From Pseudoalteromonas sp. T1lg75 (lineage in GTDB: Bacteria > Pseudomonadota > Gammaproteobacteria > Enterobacterales > Alteromonadaceae), in assembly GCF_002964705.1 (NCBI RefSeq), contig NZ_PQCD01000015.1, positions 124,001 through 188,000 on the forward strand: a stretch of DNA of 64,000 bases, written 5' to 3'. The notes under the pieces were generated by a model. That model did not search any database and was not told where the DNA came from. It was given only the letters and a program-made list of their open reading frames with translations. This document shows positions 9,036 to 20,635 of the stretch, piece after piece. Each line of letters begins with the position of its first letter. Positions within the stretch are counted from its first letter, which is position 1. Position numbers and translations under genes: made by a program.

Positions 9036-10865
9036 ATGAGCATAGAGATATTACCGGCGCGTTTGGCTAACCAAATCGCCGCCGGTGAGGTTGTTGAGCG
9101 TCCCGCCTCGGTGGTTAAAGAGTTGGTAGAAAACAGCCTGGATGCCGGGGCAACTCGTATTCGGGTCGATATTGAGCGTGGCGGCCATAAGCTCATTCGT
9201 ATCAGCGATAACGGTGCTGGCATAGCCAAGGACGAATTGACCCTGGCGTTGTCGCGCCATGCCACCAGTAAGCTAAAAAGTCTCGATGATCTGGAAAATA
9301 TTTGTTCGCTGGGCTTTCGCGGCGAAGCCTTGGCGTCCATCAGTTCGGTGTCTCGGCTTACGCTGAAGTCCAAGCCAGCGGCGCAAGCCGAGGCCTGGCA
9401 GGCCTTTGCCGAGGGCCGGGATATGGCGGTGCAGGTGCAGCCAACGGCGCACCCGGATGGCACCAGCATAGAAGTAAAGGATCTATTTTTTAATACGCCG
9501 GCACGACGCAAGTTTCTACGCACCGAAAAGACCGAGTTTAGCCATATCGATGAGTTGCTTAAGCGCATCGCCCTCAGCCGCCTCGATATTGCCCTGACCT
9601 TAACGCACAATGGCAAGGTGGTGCGTCAGTATCGCCCGGTCAGCGAAGAGCAGGCGGTTAAGCGCATTGCGCAGGTGGCCGGTAAGGGCTTTGCCGAGCA
9701 GGGCATGCACCTGCAAAGTGGCGAACAGGGGTTGTATTTGCACGGCTGGATCATGCCGCAGGAAACTCAAACCGAGCCGCAATACACCTATGTGAATGGC
9801 CGCATGATGCGCGATAAGTTGATCTTACATGCAATTCGTCAGGCCTTTGAAGAGCATGTGGGCGCCACCCATGTACCAGCGTTTGTCCTGTATTTGGATA
9901 TAGATCCTCGTCAAGTGGATGTTAATGTGCACCCGGCCAAACACGAGGTGCGTTTTCATCAGGCGCGCTTGGTACACGACTTTATTTTGCAGGCGGTGCA
10001 GCAGTTAATCGCCACCGAGCAAAGCCTGTTTGGCGAACGAGAAACGCCAGCTCAGACACAAGCCTCCCATACACCCATGGAATATGGCGATTATCCAAAG
10101 TCCCATTTGCAGCCCCAACTGATGCAGCCGAGCCTGGACGGTCAGTCTAGGGGGGCGGCATCGTCTAACGGCTCTGCCGGCAGCGCCGCAGCGAATAGCA
10201 GCTATACCCGTTCCGCGCCCAAAGCGGCGCAAATTGAACAGGCTAATCGCTTCTACCAAGGCATTAGCGAGGCGCAGGCGCACAACTTTACCCAAGCCGC
10301 CCAGCAGGCCGCGCCGTCAGAGGGTATGTCGCTAACAGGCCAAGCCGTTGAGCTTCTGCCTTTAAATCAAGGGCGCTGCGCCCTTAGCCTGGAAGGCGAG
10401 CTGTACCTCGGGCATTGGCGCAGTGTGTTACAACCGGCCTGGCAACAACAACTGCAAGCAGATGCCCAGTTACCCGGACGGGCGTTGTTACTGCCGGTGC
10501 GGGTGGCCATCAATAAAGAGGAATTTGCCCAGTTAGAGCAAAGTCACTCCTGGTTGGCGGTGCTGGGGTTTGATCTGGAGCTGGCAAAGCAGCATGTAAT
10601 GGTTAAACGTTTACCCAGTTGCTTGTACAGCTTGGATGCCAAAGAGGTGGTCGAGCGCCTGTTAGCAGCGCCGCTAAGTGAAGAAGATGGTGAGCAGCCC
10701 TGGTTAGAATGGCTGGCGACCCAGGTACCGGCGGTTTATTTTGATGGCCAGGATTTTCTTTCTTGGCAGTTGGAGTTGCAAAAATGCCCAGAGATAATGC
10801 AGCACTTGCGGCAAAAAGCCGTTAAAATAGACGTATCCGAGCACCTCAATCAAATAAGCGTTTAA
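9036..10865 (+). CDS. mutL: DNA mismatch repair protein MutL
   Basis: A 609-residue GHKL ATPase linking MutS mismatch recognition to MutH/UvrD. The N-terminal motifs are clear: [20 protein letters not shown] (7-30), DNGAGI, GFRGEAL and [12 protein letters not shown] low-complexity Gln/Ala/Ser linker covers about 335-425, and a C-terminal dimerisation domain follows. The endonuclease motif DQHA-x2-E-x4-E is not seen, as in MutH-containing gammaproteobacteria. Confidence 0.97.
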   Translation: MSIEILPARLANQIAAGEVVERPASVVKELVENSLDAGATRIRVDIERGGHKLIRISDNGAGIAKDELTLALSRHATSKLKSLDDLENICSLGFRGEALASISSVSRLTLKSKPAAQAEAWQAFAEGRDMAVQVQPTAHPDGTSIEVKDLFFNTPARRKFLRTEKTEFSHIDELLKRIALSRLDIALTLTHNGKVVRQYRPVSEEQAVKRIAQVAGKGFAEQGMHLQSGEQGLYLHGWIMPQETQTEPQYTYVNGRMMRDKLILHAIRQAFEEHVGATHVPAFVLYLDIDPRQVDVNVHPAKHEVRFHQARLVHDFILQAVQQLIATEQSLFGERETPAQTQASHTPMEYGDYPKSHLQPQLMQPSLDGQSRGAASSNGSAGSAAANSSYTRSAPKAAQIEQANRFYQGISEAQAHNFTQAAQQAAPSEGMSLTGQAVELLPLNQGRCALSLEGELYLGHWRSVLQPAWQQQLQADAQLPGRALLLPVRVAINKEEFAQLEQSHSWLAVLGFDLELAKQHVMVKRLPSCLYSLDAKEVVERLLAAPLSEEDGEQPWLEWLATQVPAVYFDGQDFLSWQLELQKCPEIMQHLRQKAVKIDVSEHLNQISV

Positions 10866-10871
10866 AGTCCT

Positions 10872-11789
10872 GTGAGTACACTGCCAGTTATATTTTTAAT
10901 GGGGCCGACGGCCTCGGGAAAAACCGATCTTGCCATCGAGCTTTGCCAGCACTTTGATACCGAAGTGATCAGCGTCGACTCGGCCTTGGTATACAAGGGT
11001 ATGGACATAGGTACGGCCAAGCCCACAGCCGCAGAGCTGGCAAAGGCACCTCATCGGCTGATCGATATCATCGACCCGGCTGACAGTTACTCCATGGCGG
11101 ATTTTCGCAGCGATGCCCTGGCCCATATCAAGGAGTTACACGCTCAAGGCAAGGTGCCTCTATTGGTGGGTGGGACCATGATGTATTTCAAAGGCTTGCT
11201 TGAAGGCTTATCGCCCTTACCCGAGGCGGATGAAGCGGTGCGGGCCGAGTTGGACAAAGAGGCCAAAGAGCAAGGCTGGCCGGCTTTGCACCAGCAGTTG
11301 CTGGAAATAGACCCGCAGGCCGCCGCCAAGATCAATGCCAACGATTCGCAGCGTATTAACCGCGCCTTAGAGGTTTATCGTATAAGTGGTAAAACCATCA
11401 CGGAGCTGCAGCAAACCAAGGCACAAGCTCTTGATTTTCCTGTTTATCAGTTTGCGATTGCGCCAAGTGATCGCAAGGTGTTGCACCAGCGCATTGAGAA
11501 AAGATTCAAAATAATGCTGGAGCAGGGGTTTGAAAATGAAGTTTTGTCCTTATATAAAAGGGATGATTTGCACCCCGATTTGCCCTCGATACGTTGTGTC
11601 GGCTATAGACAAATGTGGGATTACATCGCCGGTGAAATTGACTATGATGAGATGGTCTTTCGCGGCATTGCGGCAACCCGCCAGTTAGCAAAACGTCAGC
11701 TAACCTGGTTGCGCGGTTGGCCGGACCTCACCTGGCTTGAAAGTGGGGATAGAGAAAACTTGCAACGTATAGTAAGTTCGCTAAGCTAA
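10872..11789 (+). CDS. miaA: tRNA dimethylallyltransferase
   Basis: A 305-residue enzyme adding a dimethylallyl group to N6 of A37 in UNN-reading tRNAs. P-loop GPTASGKTD at 11-19; substrate-binding [17 protein letters not shown]; the ITELQQ and [12 protein letters not shown] motifs further on. The start is GTG, 6 bp after the mutL stop. It sits directly before hfq as in E. coli. Confidence 0.97.
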   Translation: MSTLPVIFLMGPTASGKTDLAIELCQHFDTEVISVDSALVYKGMDIGTAKPTAAELAKAPHRLIDIIDPADSYSMADFRSDALAHIKELHAQGKVPLLVGGTMMYFKGLLEGLSPLPEADEAVRAELDKEAKEQGWPALHQQLLEIDPQAAAKINANDSQRINRALEVYRISGKTITELQQTKAQALDFPVYQFAIAPSDRKVLHQRIEKRFKIMLEQGFENEVLSLYKRDDLHPDLPSIRCVGYRQMWDYIAGEIDYDEMVFRGIAATRQLAKRQLTWLRGWPDLTWLESGDRENLQRIVSSLS

Positions 11790-11868
11790 TATTATTGGGA
11801 CGATTTTTCTTTTAAGTATGTTCCAGATATAGTTACATAATAACACCTAAAAACTAAGGAAAATAACA

Positions 11869-12129
11869 ATGGCAAAAGGCCAATCGTTACAAGACCCATT
11901 TTTGAATGCGTTACGTCGTGAGCGTGTTCCTGTTTCTATCTTTTTAGTTAACGGCATCAAACTGCAAGGTAAAATTCAGTCATTTGACCAATTTGTGATC
12001 TTGCTTGAAAACACAGTAAACCAAATGGTGTATAAGCACGCGATTTCGACCGTCGTGCCGGCCCGTTCAGTGAATTTCCACGGTGCGCAAGGAACAGACG
12101 CGCCTGAGTCAGAAGAAGGGAACTTTTAA
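11869..12129 (+). CDS. hfq: RNA chaperone Hfq
   Basis: An 86-residue Sm-like hexameric protein that pairs small RNAs with mRNAs. The Sm1 segment ([25 protein letters not shown] is its core, residues 22-46) and the Sm2 YKHAIS motif are intact. A short acidic tail replaces the long disordered C-terminus of E. coli Hfq. The ribosome-binding site AAGGAAA lies 8-10 bp before the ATG. Confidence 0.98.
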   Translation: MAKGQSLQDPFLNALRRERVPVSIFLVNGIKLQGKIQSFDQFVILLENTVNQMVYKHAISTVVPARSVNFHGAQGTDAPESEEGNF

Positions 12130-12147
12130 TCAGTAGGAGCAGTGTGC

Positions 12148-13431
12148 TTGTTTGACCGTTATGAAGCCGGCGAACAGGCAGTCTTAGTACACATAGAGTT
12201 TCCCCATGAAGGTGATAGAGAAGACCTTCAAGAGTTGGAAATGCTGGTGTCTTCTGCAGGTGTTAGTAGTCTGATGGTTGTGCAAGGCAGCCGTCAGGCG
12301 CCACACCCCAAGCTATTCGTCGGCACGGGGAAAGCAGAAGAAATCGCTGAGATTGTCCAATCCCACAACGCAGATGTCATTATATTCAATCACGAATTAA
12401 GCCCATCACAAGAGCGCAATCTAGAGAGAGTGTGCAAATGCCGCGTGCTCGATAGAACCGCGTTGATTTTAGATATTTTCGCCCAGCGGGCGAGAACCCA
12501 TGAAGGTAAACTCCAGGTTGAGCTGGCGCAGTTGCGTCATATTTCTACCCGTTTGATCCGAGGCTGGACGCACTTGGAGCGACAAAAGGGTGGTATAGGT
12601 CTACGTGGCCCGGGTGAAACCCAGCTTGAGACCGACCGCCGATTGCTGCGTGCGCGTATTAAAAACATCCTTAAACGTCTTGATAAAGTAGCGAAACAGC
12701 GTGAACAAGGGCGTCGGGCGCGAAATCGCAATGAAATTCCAAGTGTTTCTCTGGTTGGTTATACCAACGCCGGTAAATCGACCCTGTTTAACCGCCTTAC
12801 CGAGTCGGATGTGTATGCCGCGGATCAGCTGTTCGCGACTCTGGACCCCACTTTGCGTAAGCTGGAAGTGCCGGATATCGGCAGCGTGATCCTTGCCGAT
12901 ACCGTGGGCTTTATTCGTCATCTTCCCCATGATCTGGTGGCGGCCTTTAAGGCGACCCTGACCGAGACTCGTGAAGCGGATCTGCAACTGCATGTGATCG
13001 ATGCCGCCGACTCGCGGCGTAAAGAGAACATCGAGCAGGTGCAGGAAGTGCTTGAGGAAATCGAGGCTAACGAGATCCCGCAATTGCTGGTGTACAACAA
13101 AATTGACCAGCTCGAAGACGTTGAGCCGCGTATCGACAGAGACGACGAAGGCAAGCCGCGTCGAGTCTGGTTATCAGCCCAGCAAGGCCAAGGGGTTGAG
13201 CTGTTAAAGCAGGCGATCAGTGAATTGCTGGCGAAGCAGATGCTCAACACCTTACTGTGTGTGCCGCCTAGCCAGGGGCGTTTGCGTGGTGCGCTATACA
13301 ACCTCAACAGCATCAATAAAGAAGACTATGATGAGCATGGCAATTGGTTGCTGCAGGTGAAGGTACCCATGAGCGAGTGGAATAAGCTGAAAAAGGAAAT
13401 CGGCGAACAAATCGATAGCTACCTTACTTAG
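12148..13431 (+). CDS. hflX: Ribosome-associated GTPase HflX
   Basis: A 427-residue GTPase that splits stalled or heat-damaged ribosomes. The N-terminal HflX domain holds the glycine-rich GGIGLRGPGETQLETDRR segment. The G domain has GYTNAGKST, DTVGFI and NKID. I choose the TTG at 12148, since AGGAG (12135-12139) lies 8 bp before it and the product then begins MFDRYEAGEQ like E. coli HflX. A GTG at 12142 would add two residues but sits only 2 bp from that site. Confidence 0.95.
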   Translation: MFDRYEAGEQAVLVHIEFPHEGDREDLQELEMLVSSAGVSSLMVVQGSRQAPHPKLFVGTGKAEEIAEIVQSHNADVIIFNHELSPSQERNLERVCKCRVLDRTALILDIFAQRARTHEGKLQVELAQLRHISTRLIRGWTHLERQKGGIGLRGPGETQLETDRRLLRARIKNILKRLDKVAKQREQGRRARNRNEIPSVSLVGYTNAGKSTLFNRLTESDVYAADQLFATLDPTLRKLEVPDIGSVILADTVGFIRHLPHDLVAAFKATLTETREADLQLHVIDAADSRRKENIEQVQEVLEEIEANEIPQLLVYNKIDQLEDVEPRIDRDDEGKPRRVWLSAQQGQGVELLKQAISELLAKQMLNTLLCVPPSQGRLRGALYNLNSINKEDYDEHGNWLLQVKVPMSEWNKLKKEIGEQIDSYLT

Positions 13432-13576
13432 CATGGGAAAATACGCTAAAGTAGCACCAGTAAAGATTTTCTTGTGCCACATGCGGGTCGAGCTCGGCCA
13501 CAGCATGTGACAACGCAGGTAATGCTAAGCTAGCATTGCCCCGAGTAACGAATATTGACAACTATGGAGTAGAGCT

Positions 13577-14749
13577 ATGGCCTGGAACGAGCCGGGTAAC
13601 AATGGCAACGGCAAAGACCCTTGGGACAATAAAGGTGGTCGCGACCAAGGCCCACCGGATTTAGACGAAGTACTGAAAAAGTATTCCGATAAGTTTGGCG
13701 GTCTGTTTGGCGGCAACAAGGGCGGCAACCGAGGTGGCGGCGTCGGTGGCGCTGGCATCTTTATTGTGGTGATCATTGCCCTGATTATTTGGGCCTTGAG
13801 TGGCTTTTATACAGTAAAAGAAGCGGAACGCGGCGTGGTCTTACAATTTGGTAAGTTTGCCCGTATCGCCGAGCCGGGCCTGCGTTGGAAAGCAACCTTT
13901 ATCGAAAACGTGATCCCCGTTGATATCGAAGCGGTACGTTCGCTGTCTGCGTCTGGCTTTATGCTGACCGAAGACGAGAACGTAGTAAGCGTTGAATTCG
14001 AAGTGCAGTATCGCGTCGTTGACCCGTATCTATACAAGTACAGTGTCACCGATGCCGATCACAGTCTTCAGCAAGCCCTAGATAGTGCACTGCGCTACGT
14101 AGTCGGTCATGCGGAGATGGATCAAGTATTGACCACAGGTCGTGAACTGGTGCGTCAAAGCACCTGGGAAGAGCTGAACGGTATTATCGAGCCCTATAAC
14201 CTAGGTTTAGTGGTTACCGATGTGAACTTTAAAGACTCTCGCCCGCCGGCGGAAGTAAAAGATGCCTTCGATGACGCCATCGCCGCGCAGGAAGACGAAG
14301 AGCGTTTTATTCGTGAAGCGGAAGCTTATGCCCGTGAAATCGAGCCTCGTGCCCGTGGTCGCGTTACGCGTATGACCCAGGAAGCCGAAGCCTACCGCGA
14401 GCGTGTAACCCTGGAAGCTCAGGGTGAGGTAGCGCGCTTTGAAAAGCTGTTACCTGAGTATCAAAGCGCTAAGCAGGTAACACGTCAGCGTTTGTATATT
14501 GATGCCATGGAGCAGGTGCTAGGCAACAGCTCTAAAGTCTTGGTTGACGTTGAAGGCGGCAACAACATGATGTATCTGCCTTTGGATAAAATCATGGAGC
14601 AGCATTCGTCAGGTAAAAAAGTAACTTTACCAAATTCCAATACCATCCAGGATTTACGTAACAAGCTAGGCACTAATTCATCGCAAAACAGCCAGGTAAA
14701 TTCTGCCAACGACCGTTTTGCTAAAGACCGCTTTAATGGAGGACGATAA
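13577..14749 (+). CDS. hflK: FtsH modulator HflK
   Basis: A 390-residue SPFH/prohibitin-family membrane protein that, with HflC, encases and restrains the FtsH protease. The cytoplasmic N-terminus is Gly/Asn/Lys rich. One membrane helix lies at about 56-76. The SPFH domain (about 78-260) is periplasmic, followed by a Glu/Arg-rich coiled coil (about 235-300). The next gene begins 2 bp after its stop. Confidence 0.97.
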   Translation: MAWNEPGNNGNGKDPWDNKGGRDQGPPDLDEVLKKYSDKFGGLFGGNKGGNRGGGVGGAGIFIVVIIALIIWALSGFYTVKEAERGVVLQFGKFARIAEPGLRWKATFIENVIPVDIEAVRSLSASGFMLTEDENVVSVEFEVQYRVVDPYLYKYSVTDADHSLQQALDSALRYVVGHAEMDQVLTTGRELVRQSTWEELNGIIEPYNLGLVVTDVNFKDSRPPAEVKDAFDDAIAAQEDEERFIREAEAYAREIEPRARGRVTRMTQEAEAYRERVTLEAQGEVARFEKLLPEYQSAKQVTRQRLYIDAMEQVLGNSSKVLVDVEGGNNMMYLPLDKIMEQHSSGKKVTLPNSNTIQDLRNKLGTNSSQNSQVNSANDRFAKDRFNGGR

Positions 14750-14751
14750 GG

Positions 14752-15630
14752 GTGAGAAATTTTAGTTTAATCCTCATTATTGCCGCGGTGCTCTTGTCTT
14801 TCTCTTCGGTATTTGTGGTACCGGAAGGACAAAGAGCCATTGTTTTGCTGTTTAGCAAGGTGCAAAAAGACGACAGTGACAATGCCGTGGTTTACGAGCC
14901 AGGACTGCACTTTAAGGTGCCTTTTGTTGCCCAGGTGCGTAAGTTGGATGCACGTATTCAGACTTTGGATGGTACGCCGGATCGCTTCGTAACCAGTGAG
15001 AAAAAAGACTTGATCGTTGATTCTTATGTGAAGTGGCGTGTTCAGGACTTCAGTGATTATTACCTGCGTACTCGCGGTGATAAGAACTATGCCGAAACCC
15101 TGCTTAAGCAGAAGGTGAACAACGGCCTTCGTACCAACTTTGGTGCCCGCACCATTCGCGAAATCGTCTCCGGTGAGCGTAGCGAGTTAATGGCTGACGC
15201 CCTGGTGCAAGCCTCTGAAAGCGCGAAAGAGTTGGGGATTGAAGTGCTTGATGTACGCGTTAAGCAAATCAACCTGCCGGACGAAGTGAGCAGTTCTATT
15301 TACCAGCGTATGCGCGCCGAGCGTACTGCGGTAGCTAAAGAACACCGCTCACAGGGTCAGGAAAAAGCCGAAGAACTGCGCGCCGAAGTCGATCGTCGCG
15401 TAACGGTCATGCTGGCGGATGCCGAGCGTAATGCCCGTTCTGTACGCGGTCAAGGTGATGCCCAGGCGGCAAAAATTTACGCCGAAGCTTACAATAAGGA
15501 TCCGGAGTTTTTCGGATTCGTGCGTAGCCTTGATGCGTATAAAAACACCTTTAAAGATAAGCAAGACGTGATGGTTATCGAGCCGAACAGCGAATTCTTC
15601 AAATATATGAAGAACGCGTCGGCGCAATAA
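14752..15630 (+). CDS. hflC: FtsH modulator HflC
   Basis: A 292-residue SPFH-family partner of HflK. An N-terminal signal-anchor helix (residues 4-22) is followed by the SPFH domain and a charged coiled coil (about 190-235), ending with the conserved FFGFVRSLDAYK region. The start is GTG, directly after hflK, and the gene ends at a strong terminator. Confidence 0.97.
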   Translation: MRNFSLILIIAAVLLSFSSVFVVPEGQRAIVLLFSKVQKDDSDNAVVYEPGLHFKVPFVAQVRKLDARIQTLDGTPDRFVTSEKKDLIVDSYVKWRVQDFSDYYLRTRGDKNYAETLLKQKVNNGLRTNFGARTIREIVSGERSELMADALVQASESAKELGIEVLDVRVKQINLPDEVSSSIYQRMRAERTAVAKEHRSQGQEKAEELRAEVDRRVTVMLADAERNARSVRGQGDAQAAKIYAEAYNKDPEFFGFVRSLDAYKNTFKDKQDVMVIEPNSEFFKYMKNASAQ

Positions 15631-15643
15631 TCGCTCTTGTTAG

Positions 15644-15678
15644 AAAAGCCCTGAGACCTTGTCTTGGGGCTTTTTTTT
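15644..15678 (+). terminator. Rho-independent terminator after hflC
   Basis: A 14-bp stem (15644-15657 with 15661-15674, including G-T pairs) with a 3-base loop runs into eight T residues. Confidence 0.85.
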
Positions 15679-15693
15679 GCCTTGGGAGGAGAT

Positions 15694-15888
15694 ATGAACT
15701 GGCAATTATTTTTAAGCGCTGTGGCATTAATGCTAATATTTGAAGGCCTGGGACCGGCGTTATTTCCAAAAACCTGGCGCGCTTATCTGCTGCAGATAGT
15801 GCAGACCGATGAGCGTACTCTCAAGGTGATCGGCATTGCTTTAATCCTGGTTGGCGCGCTGTTATTTCACTTTGTGCAGCCGGGATAG
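15694..15888 (+). CDS. yjeT: DUF2065 small membrane protein (YjeT-like)
   Basis: A 64-residue protein with two hydrophobic helices (about 3-17 and 44-61). The first contains the family motif FEGLGPALFPKTW. The function is unknown, though the gene sits between hflC and purA in many gammaproteobacteria. I choose the ATG at 15694 because GGGAGGAG lies 2-9 bp upstream; a longer frame from 15664 would overlap the hflC terminator. Confidence 0.88.
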   Translation: MNWQLFLSAVALMLIFEGLGPALFPKTWRAYLLQIVQTDERTLKVIGIALILVGALLFHFVQPG

Positions 15889-15981
15889 ACCTCTGAGCTA
15901 AAAGTAAAAATACTATTAGCGGAAAAAATAGCCAAAACGGGGTGATCTATGGCCCTCTTTTCTGATAAAATCTGCGCCTAA

Positions 15982-17319
<1,338 letters not shown>

Positions 17320-17335
17320 TCAGCAAACGCGCTAG

Positions 17336-17361
17336 AAAAAGCTGCCTCGGCAGCTTTTTTT
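17336..17361 (+). terminator. Rho-independent terminator after purA
   Basis: AAAAAGCTGCC and GGCAGCTTTTT form an 11-bp stem around a 2-base TC loop, followed by a T-run. Confidence 0.88.
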
Positions 17362-17436
17362 GTGCCTGAAGAACACATTTTGGCACCGCTTTTGCTGTAA
17401 AATGGCGTCTAGACGAACAAGTGTCAAAGGAGCGTT

Positions 17437-18060
17437 ATGCGTTTTTTACTTACCAGTTGTGTATTGCTTGCCTCTGTAATGGGCGTAGCCAAAGCCGCCG
17501 AGCCGTTGGAAGCGGTGCAACTGTATAGCCAGGATGAGCTGGTAAAACTGATCCGTAAGAATACGCATTTAAAACGTGTAAAAGACGATGATTGCCAGCT
17601 GGTGCAAGATATTGCCGCTCGAGCCAGCAAGATGCAATTACCCACCTATCAGTTCCTCTATGGTGACATGCTCGCCTATAACGTCTGTGTTGAACGCGAT
17701 GTGGAGTTAGGGGTGTATTACATGCGTCAGGCCGCCAAGCAGGGTCTGGCTGAGGCGCTGGAGCAGTTGGGGCGCTATTATGATATCGGTCGCCTGGTGC
17801 AGGCGGACAAGGGCATGGCCATTATCTATTTACGAGAAGCCGCCGCTCAAGGCAATGTGCCGGCGCAAATGCGTTTGGTGAAGCTCTATAATCAGGGGCA
17901 TGGTAGCCCACAGGACTACGAAGATGCCTATCGCTGGCTTTTCCATGCCTCCGTGGCGGATAGGGCTCAGCACAATAAAATCGCTCGGCAATTAGCCTTA
18001 CTCGCTAAAAAAATGCCGGACTCGGTCGTTGCCCGGGCGCGCTTACCCGTGGATAACTAA
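17437..18060 (+). CDS. motX: Sodium-type polar flagellar motor protein MotX (Sel1-repeat)
   Basis: A 207-residue exported protein with a signal peptide ending at about residue 20 (AKA-AEP). Sel1-like repeats cover about 70-175 (e.g. GVYYMRQAAKQG, AIIYLREAAAQG, then DAYRWLFHA). The pattern QLYSQDELVKLIRKNTHL followed by C-QLVQDI and a second Cys at about residue 84 fits Vibrio MotX, which with MotY forms the T ring and is needed to assemble the PomAB stator. purA-motX-rnr is the order I recall for Vibrio cholerae. Other Sel1 proteins are the alternative. Confidence 0.82.
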   Translation: MRFLLTSCVLLASVMGVAKAAEPLEAVQLYSQDELVKLIRKNTHLKRVKDDDCQLVQDIAARASKMQLPTYQFLYGDMLAYNVCVERDVELGVYYMRQAAKQGLAEALEQLGRYYDIGRLVQADKGMAIIYLREAAAQGNVPAQMRLVKLYNQGHGSPQDYEDAYRWLFHASVADRAQHNKIARQLALLAKKMPDSVVARARLPVDN

Positions 18061-18181
18061 CGGTTATTGGCATCAATTTGATTTAAAAGCTCAATCGACC
18101 CAAAACTTTAACAGTAATTCCCTGTTGCCTTTTTCTTATATGGGTTAAAATAACAGCATAAATCATAGTATAAGTTAATGA

Positions 18182-20623
18182 ATGACCAAACAGGATCCAT
18201 ACCTCGATAGAGAACAGCAAAAATACGACAATCCCGTCCCCAGCCGAGAGTTTATTCTCGACCACATAAAGAAACGCTCTAAACCTGCCACCTTTAGCCA
18301 ACTTTGCGGCGAACTCGAAGTGTATGAAAGTGATCGTCAAATTGCTTTTAAACGTCGTTTGCGTGCCATGGAACGTGAAGGCCAGGTGCACTTTAATAAG
18401 CACAAGTGTTACGTCATCCCCGAGGATAGCGCCCTGGTGAAAGGCAAGGTGATCGGTCACCGTGACGGCTTCGGTTTCTTACAGGTAGAGGGTGAGCCCA
18501 AAGACTGGTTTATCCCGCGCCACCAGATGAATCTGGTGCTGCACGGCGACGTGGTGTTGGCCAAGGCCGGCTCGCGTGGCCAAGGTGGCAAGGTCGAAGC
18601 GCGTATCGTTCGAGTGCTGGAAAACGAACGGGCGCCGATTGTTGGTCGTTATTTTGTTGAACACGGTATGGCCGTGGTGGTGCCGGAAGACCCGCGTCTG
18701 ACACAAGACATTATTGTGCTGCCCGGGGCAGAAAAGGGCGCGCGCCACAACCAGATGGTGCAAATTGAGATCACCCAAAACCCGACTCGTCATATGAATG
18801 CGGTAGGCAAGGTCACCGAAGTGCTGGGCGATCACCTGGCGCCGGGCATGGAAATCGAAGTGGCACTGCGCAACTACGAAATTCCCCATCAGTGGCCCGA
18901 GGCCGTTGAGCGTCAGGTTGCCCCTCTGGGCGAGTTTGTTGAAGAAAAAGATAAGCAAGGCCGCATCGACTTACGTCATCTGCCATTGGTCACCATAGAT
19001 GGTGAAGATGCCCGAGATTTCGATGACGCCGTCTATTGTGAGCGTAAGAAATCTGGGGGCTGGCGCCTATGGGTAGCCATTGCCGATGTCTCTCATTATG
19101 TGCCAAAGGGCTCGCCGCTGGACCAGGAAGCCATCAACCGGGGTAACTCGGTGTACTTCCCCGAGCAGGTGATACCCATGCTGCCTAAAGTGCTTTCCAA
19201 CGGCCTGTGTTCCTTGAACCCTAAGGTGGACCGCCTGTGTATGGTGGCGGAAATGACGGTGTCCGATGCCGGTCAGTTGTCGGGTTATCGCTTCTACGAA
19301 GCGGTGATGAATTCCCATGCCCGTTTAACCTACACCAAGGTGCATGGTATTTTAGAAGGCGACGAGCGCCTGTGCGAAGAATATGAACCCTTGGTGGGCT
19401 ATCTAAAAGACCTGCAGCAAATGTATATGGCATTAAAAGCGGCGCGTCAGCAGCGCGGTGCCATTGAGTTTGATACCCTGGAAACTCGCTTTGTTTTTAA
19501 TGCTCACCGCAAGATAGAGTCTATTGTACCTGTGGTGCGTAACGACGCTCATATGCTGATTGAAGAGTGTATGATCCTGGCCAATGTCGCCGCGGCTCGC
19601 TTGTTAGAAAAGCATGAAGCCAGCGCCTTGTATCGCGTGCACGATGAGCCAGACGGTGAAAAACTGGGGCATTTCCGTGAGTTTTTAGGTGAGCTAGGGG
19701 TAGAACACCCCTTTGGCGACTCACCCGAGCCTGGCGAGATCACCGCCGCTATTAATAAGCTGGCGGAGCGTCCGGAAATCGAGCTGATCCAAACCATGTT
19801 GCTGCGCGCCATGAAGCAGGCCGTGTATCAGGCCGACAACATAGGTCACTTTGGCTTGGCCTTGCCGGCCTATGCGCACTTTACCTCGCCTATTCGTCGT
19901 TACCCGGATTTAGTGGTGCACCGCGCCATTAAGGCCATTTTAAAGTCGCAGGGCCAGCAAACCAGCGGCGCGCATGAATACAGTGCCGATGAAGCGGATC
20001 AACTCGGTGAGCAGTGCTCCATGACCGAGCGCCGCGCCGATGATGCCACCCGCGAAGTGGCGGATTGGCTAAAATGTGAATACATGCAAGATCATGTGGG
20101 CATGCAATTCGGTGGGGTGATCTCCTCGGTCACCAACTTCGGCATTTTTGTGCGCCTAGATCATCTGCAGATCGATGGCCTGGTGCATATTGCCAGCCTG
20201 GGCGACGAGTTCTTCCATTATGACGGAGCCAAACACTGTTTAGTGGGTGAGCACACCAATAAGGTGTATCGCATGGGCGATAAGTTGCGGGTGCAGGTGG
20301 CCTCTGTGTCGCTTGAGGAGCGCCGCATTAATATGGTGCTGGCCAGCGACAGCGAGGACAGATACAGTCGCCGCCGCGCTAAACCTTCGGTGCGTGAGCA
20401 GCTAAAATCTGGAGAGATCCCAGAGAAAGGCAAAAAGCCCAAGTCAGGGGCAAGGTCGGGCGCTAAGCCCGGAGCCAAGTCAGGCGCTAAACCAGCGGGC
20501 AAGGGTAAGCCTAAAAAAGCCGGCGACAAAGACAAAAAGGGGGCCGTGGCGAAGAAAGCCAAGGCCAAGAAGGCAAAGAAAAAGCAGCGTGCAGGTAAAA
20601 ATGTCCGCAACAAAGCAAAATAG
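18182..20623 (+). CDS. rnr: Ribonuclease R
   Basis: An 813-residue 3'-5' exoribonuclease able to unwind structured RNA. An N-terminal helix-turn-helix region (20-80) is followed by cold-shock domains, an RNB catalytic domain with DGEDARDFDDAVY near 273, and an S1 domain (about 640-725). The tail from about 730 is Lys/Ala/Gly rich and repetitive (GAKSGAKPG type), likely for RNA and ribosome binding. The start matches the family N-terminus (QDP...NPVPSREFIL). rlmB follows 12 bp later. Confidence 0.97.
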   Translation: MTKQDPYLDREQQKYDNPVPSREFILDHIKKRSKPATFSQLCGELEVYESDRQIAFKRRLRAMEREGQVHFNKHKCYVIPEDSALVKGKVIGHRDGFGFLQVEGEPKDWFIPRHQMNLVLHGDVVLAKAGSRGQGGKVEARIVRVLENERAPIVGRYFVEHGMAVVVPEDPRLTQDIIVLPGAEKGARHNQMVQIEITQNPTRHMNAVGKVTEVLGDHLAPGMEIEVALRNYEIPHQWPEAVERQVAPLGEFVEEKDKQGRIDLRHLPLVTIDGEDARDFDDAVYCERKKSGGWRLWVAIADVSHYVPKGSPLDQEAINRGNSVYFPEQVIPMLPKVLSNGLCSLNPKVDRLCMVAEMTVSDAGQLSGYRFYEAVMNSHARLTYTKVHGILEGDERLCEEYEPLVGYLKDLQQMYMALKAARQQRGAIEFDTLETRFVFNAHRKIESIVPVVRNDAHMLIEECMILANVAAARLLEKHEASALYRVHDEPDGEKLGHFREFLGELGVEHPFGDSPEPGEITAAINKLAERPEIELIQTMLLRAMKQAVYQADNIGHFGLALPAYAHFTSPIRRYPDLVVHRAIKAILKSQGQQTSGAHEYSADEADQLGEQCSMTERRADDATREVADWLKCEYMQDHVGMQFGGVISSVTNFGIFVRLDHLQIDGLVHIASLGDEFFHYDGAKHCLVGEHTNKVYRMGDKLRVQVASVSLEERRINMVLASDSEDRYSRRRAKPSVREQLKSGEIPEKGKKPKSGARSGAKPGAKSGAKPAGKGKPKKAGDKDKKGAVAKKAKAKKAKKKQRAGKNVRNKAK

Positions 20624-20635
20624 TAGAGAGTGTTT

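Noticed and set aside
8975..9616. 213-residue frame antisense to mutL
   Set aside because: Ser/Arg-rich reverse shadow of the conserved MutL N-terminus.
12601..13083. 160-residue frame antisense to hflX
   Set aside because: The opposite strand encodes an intact, conserved HflX. No promoter or ribosome-binding site.
18479..18958. 159-residue frame antisense to rnr
   Set aside because: It shadows the codons of a clear RNase R and is His/Gln/Arg-rich in the manner of reverse-strand frames.
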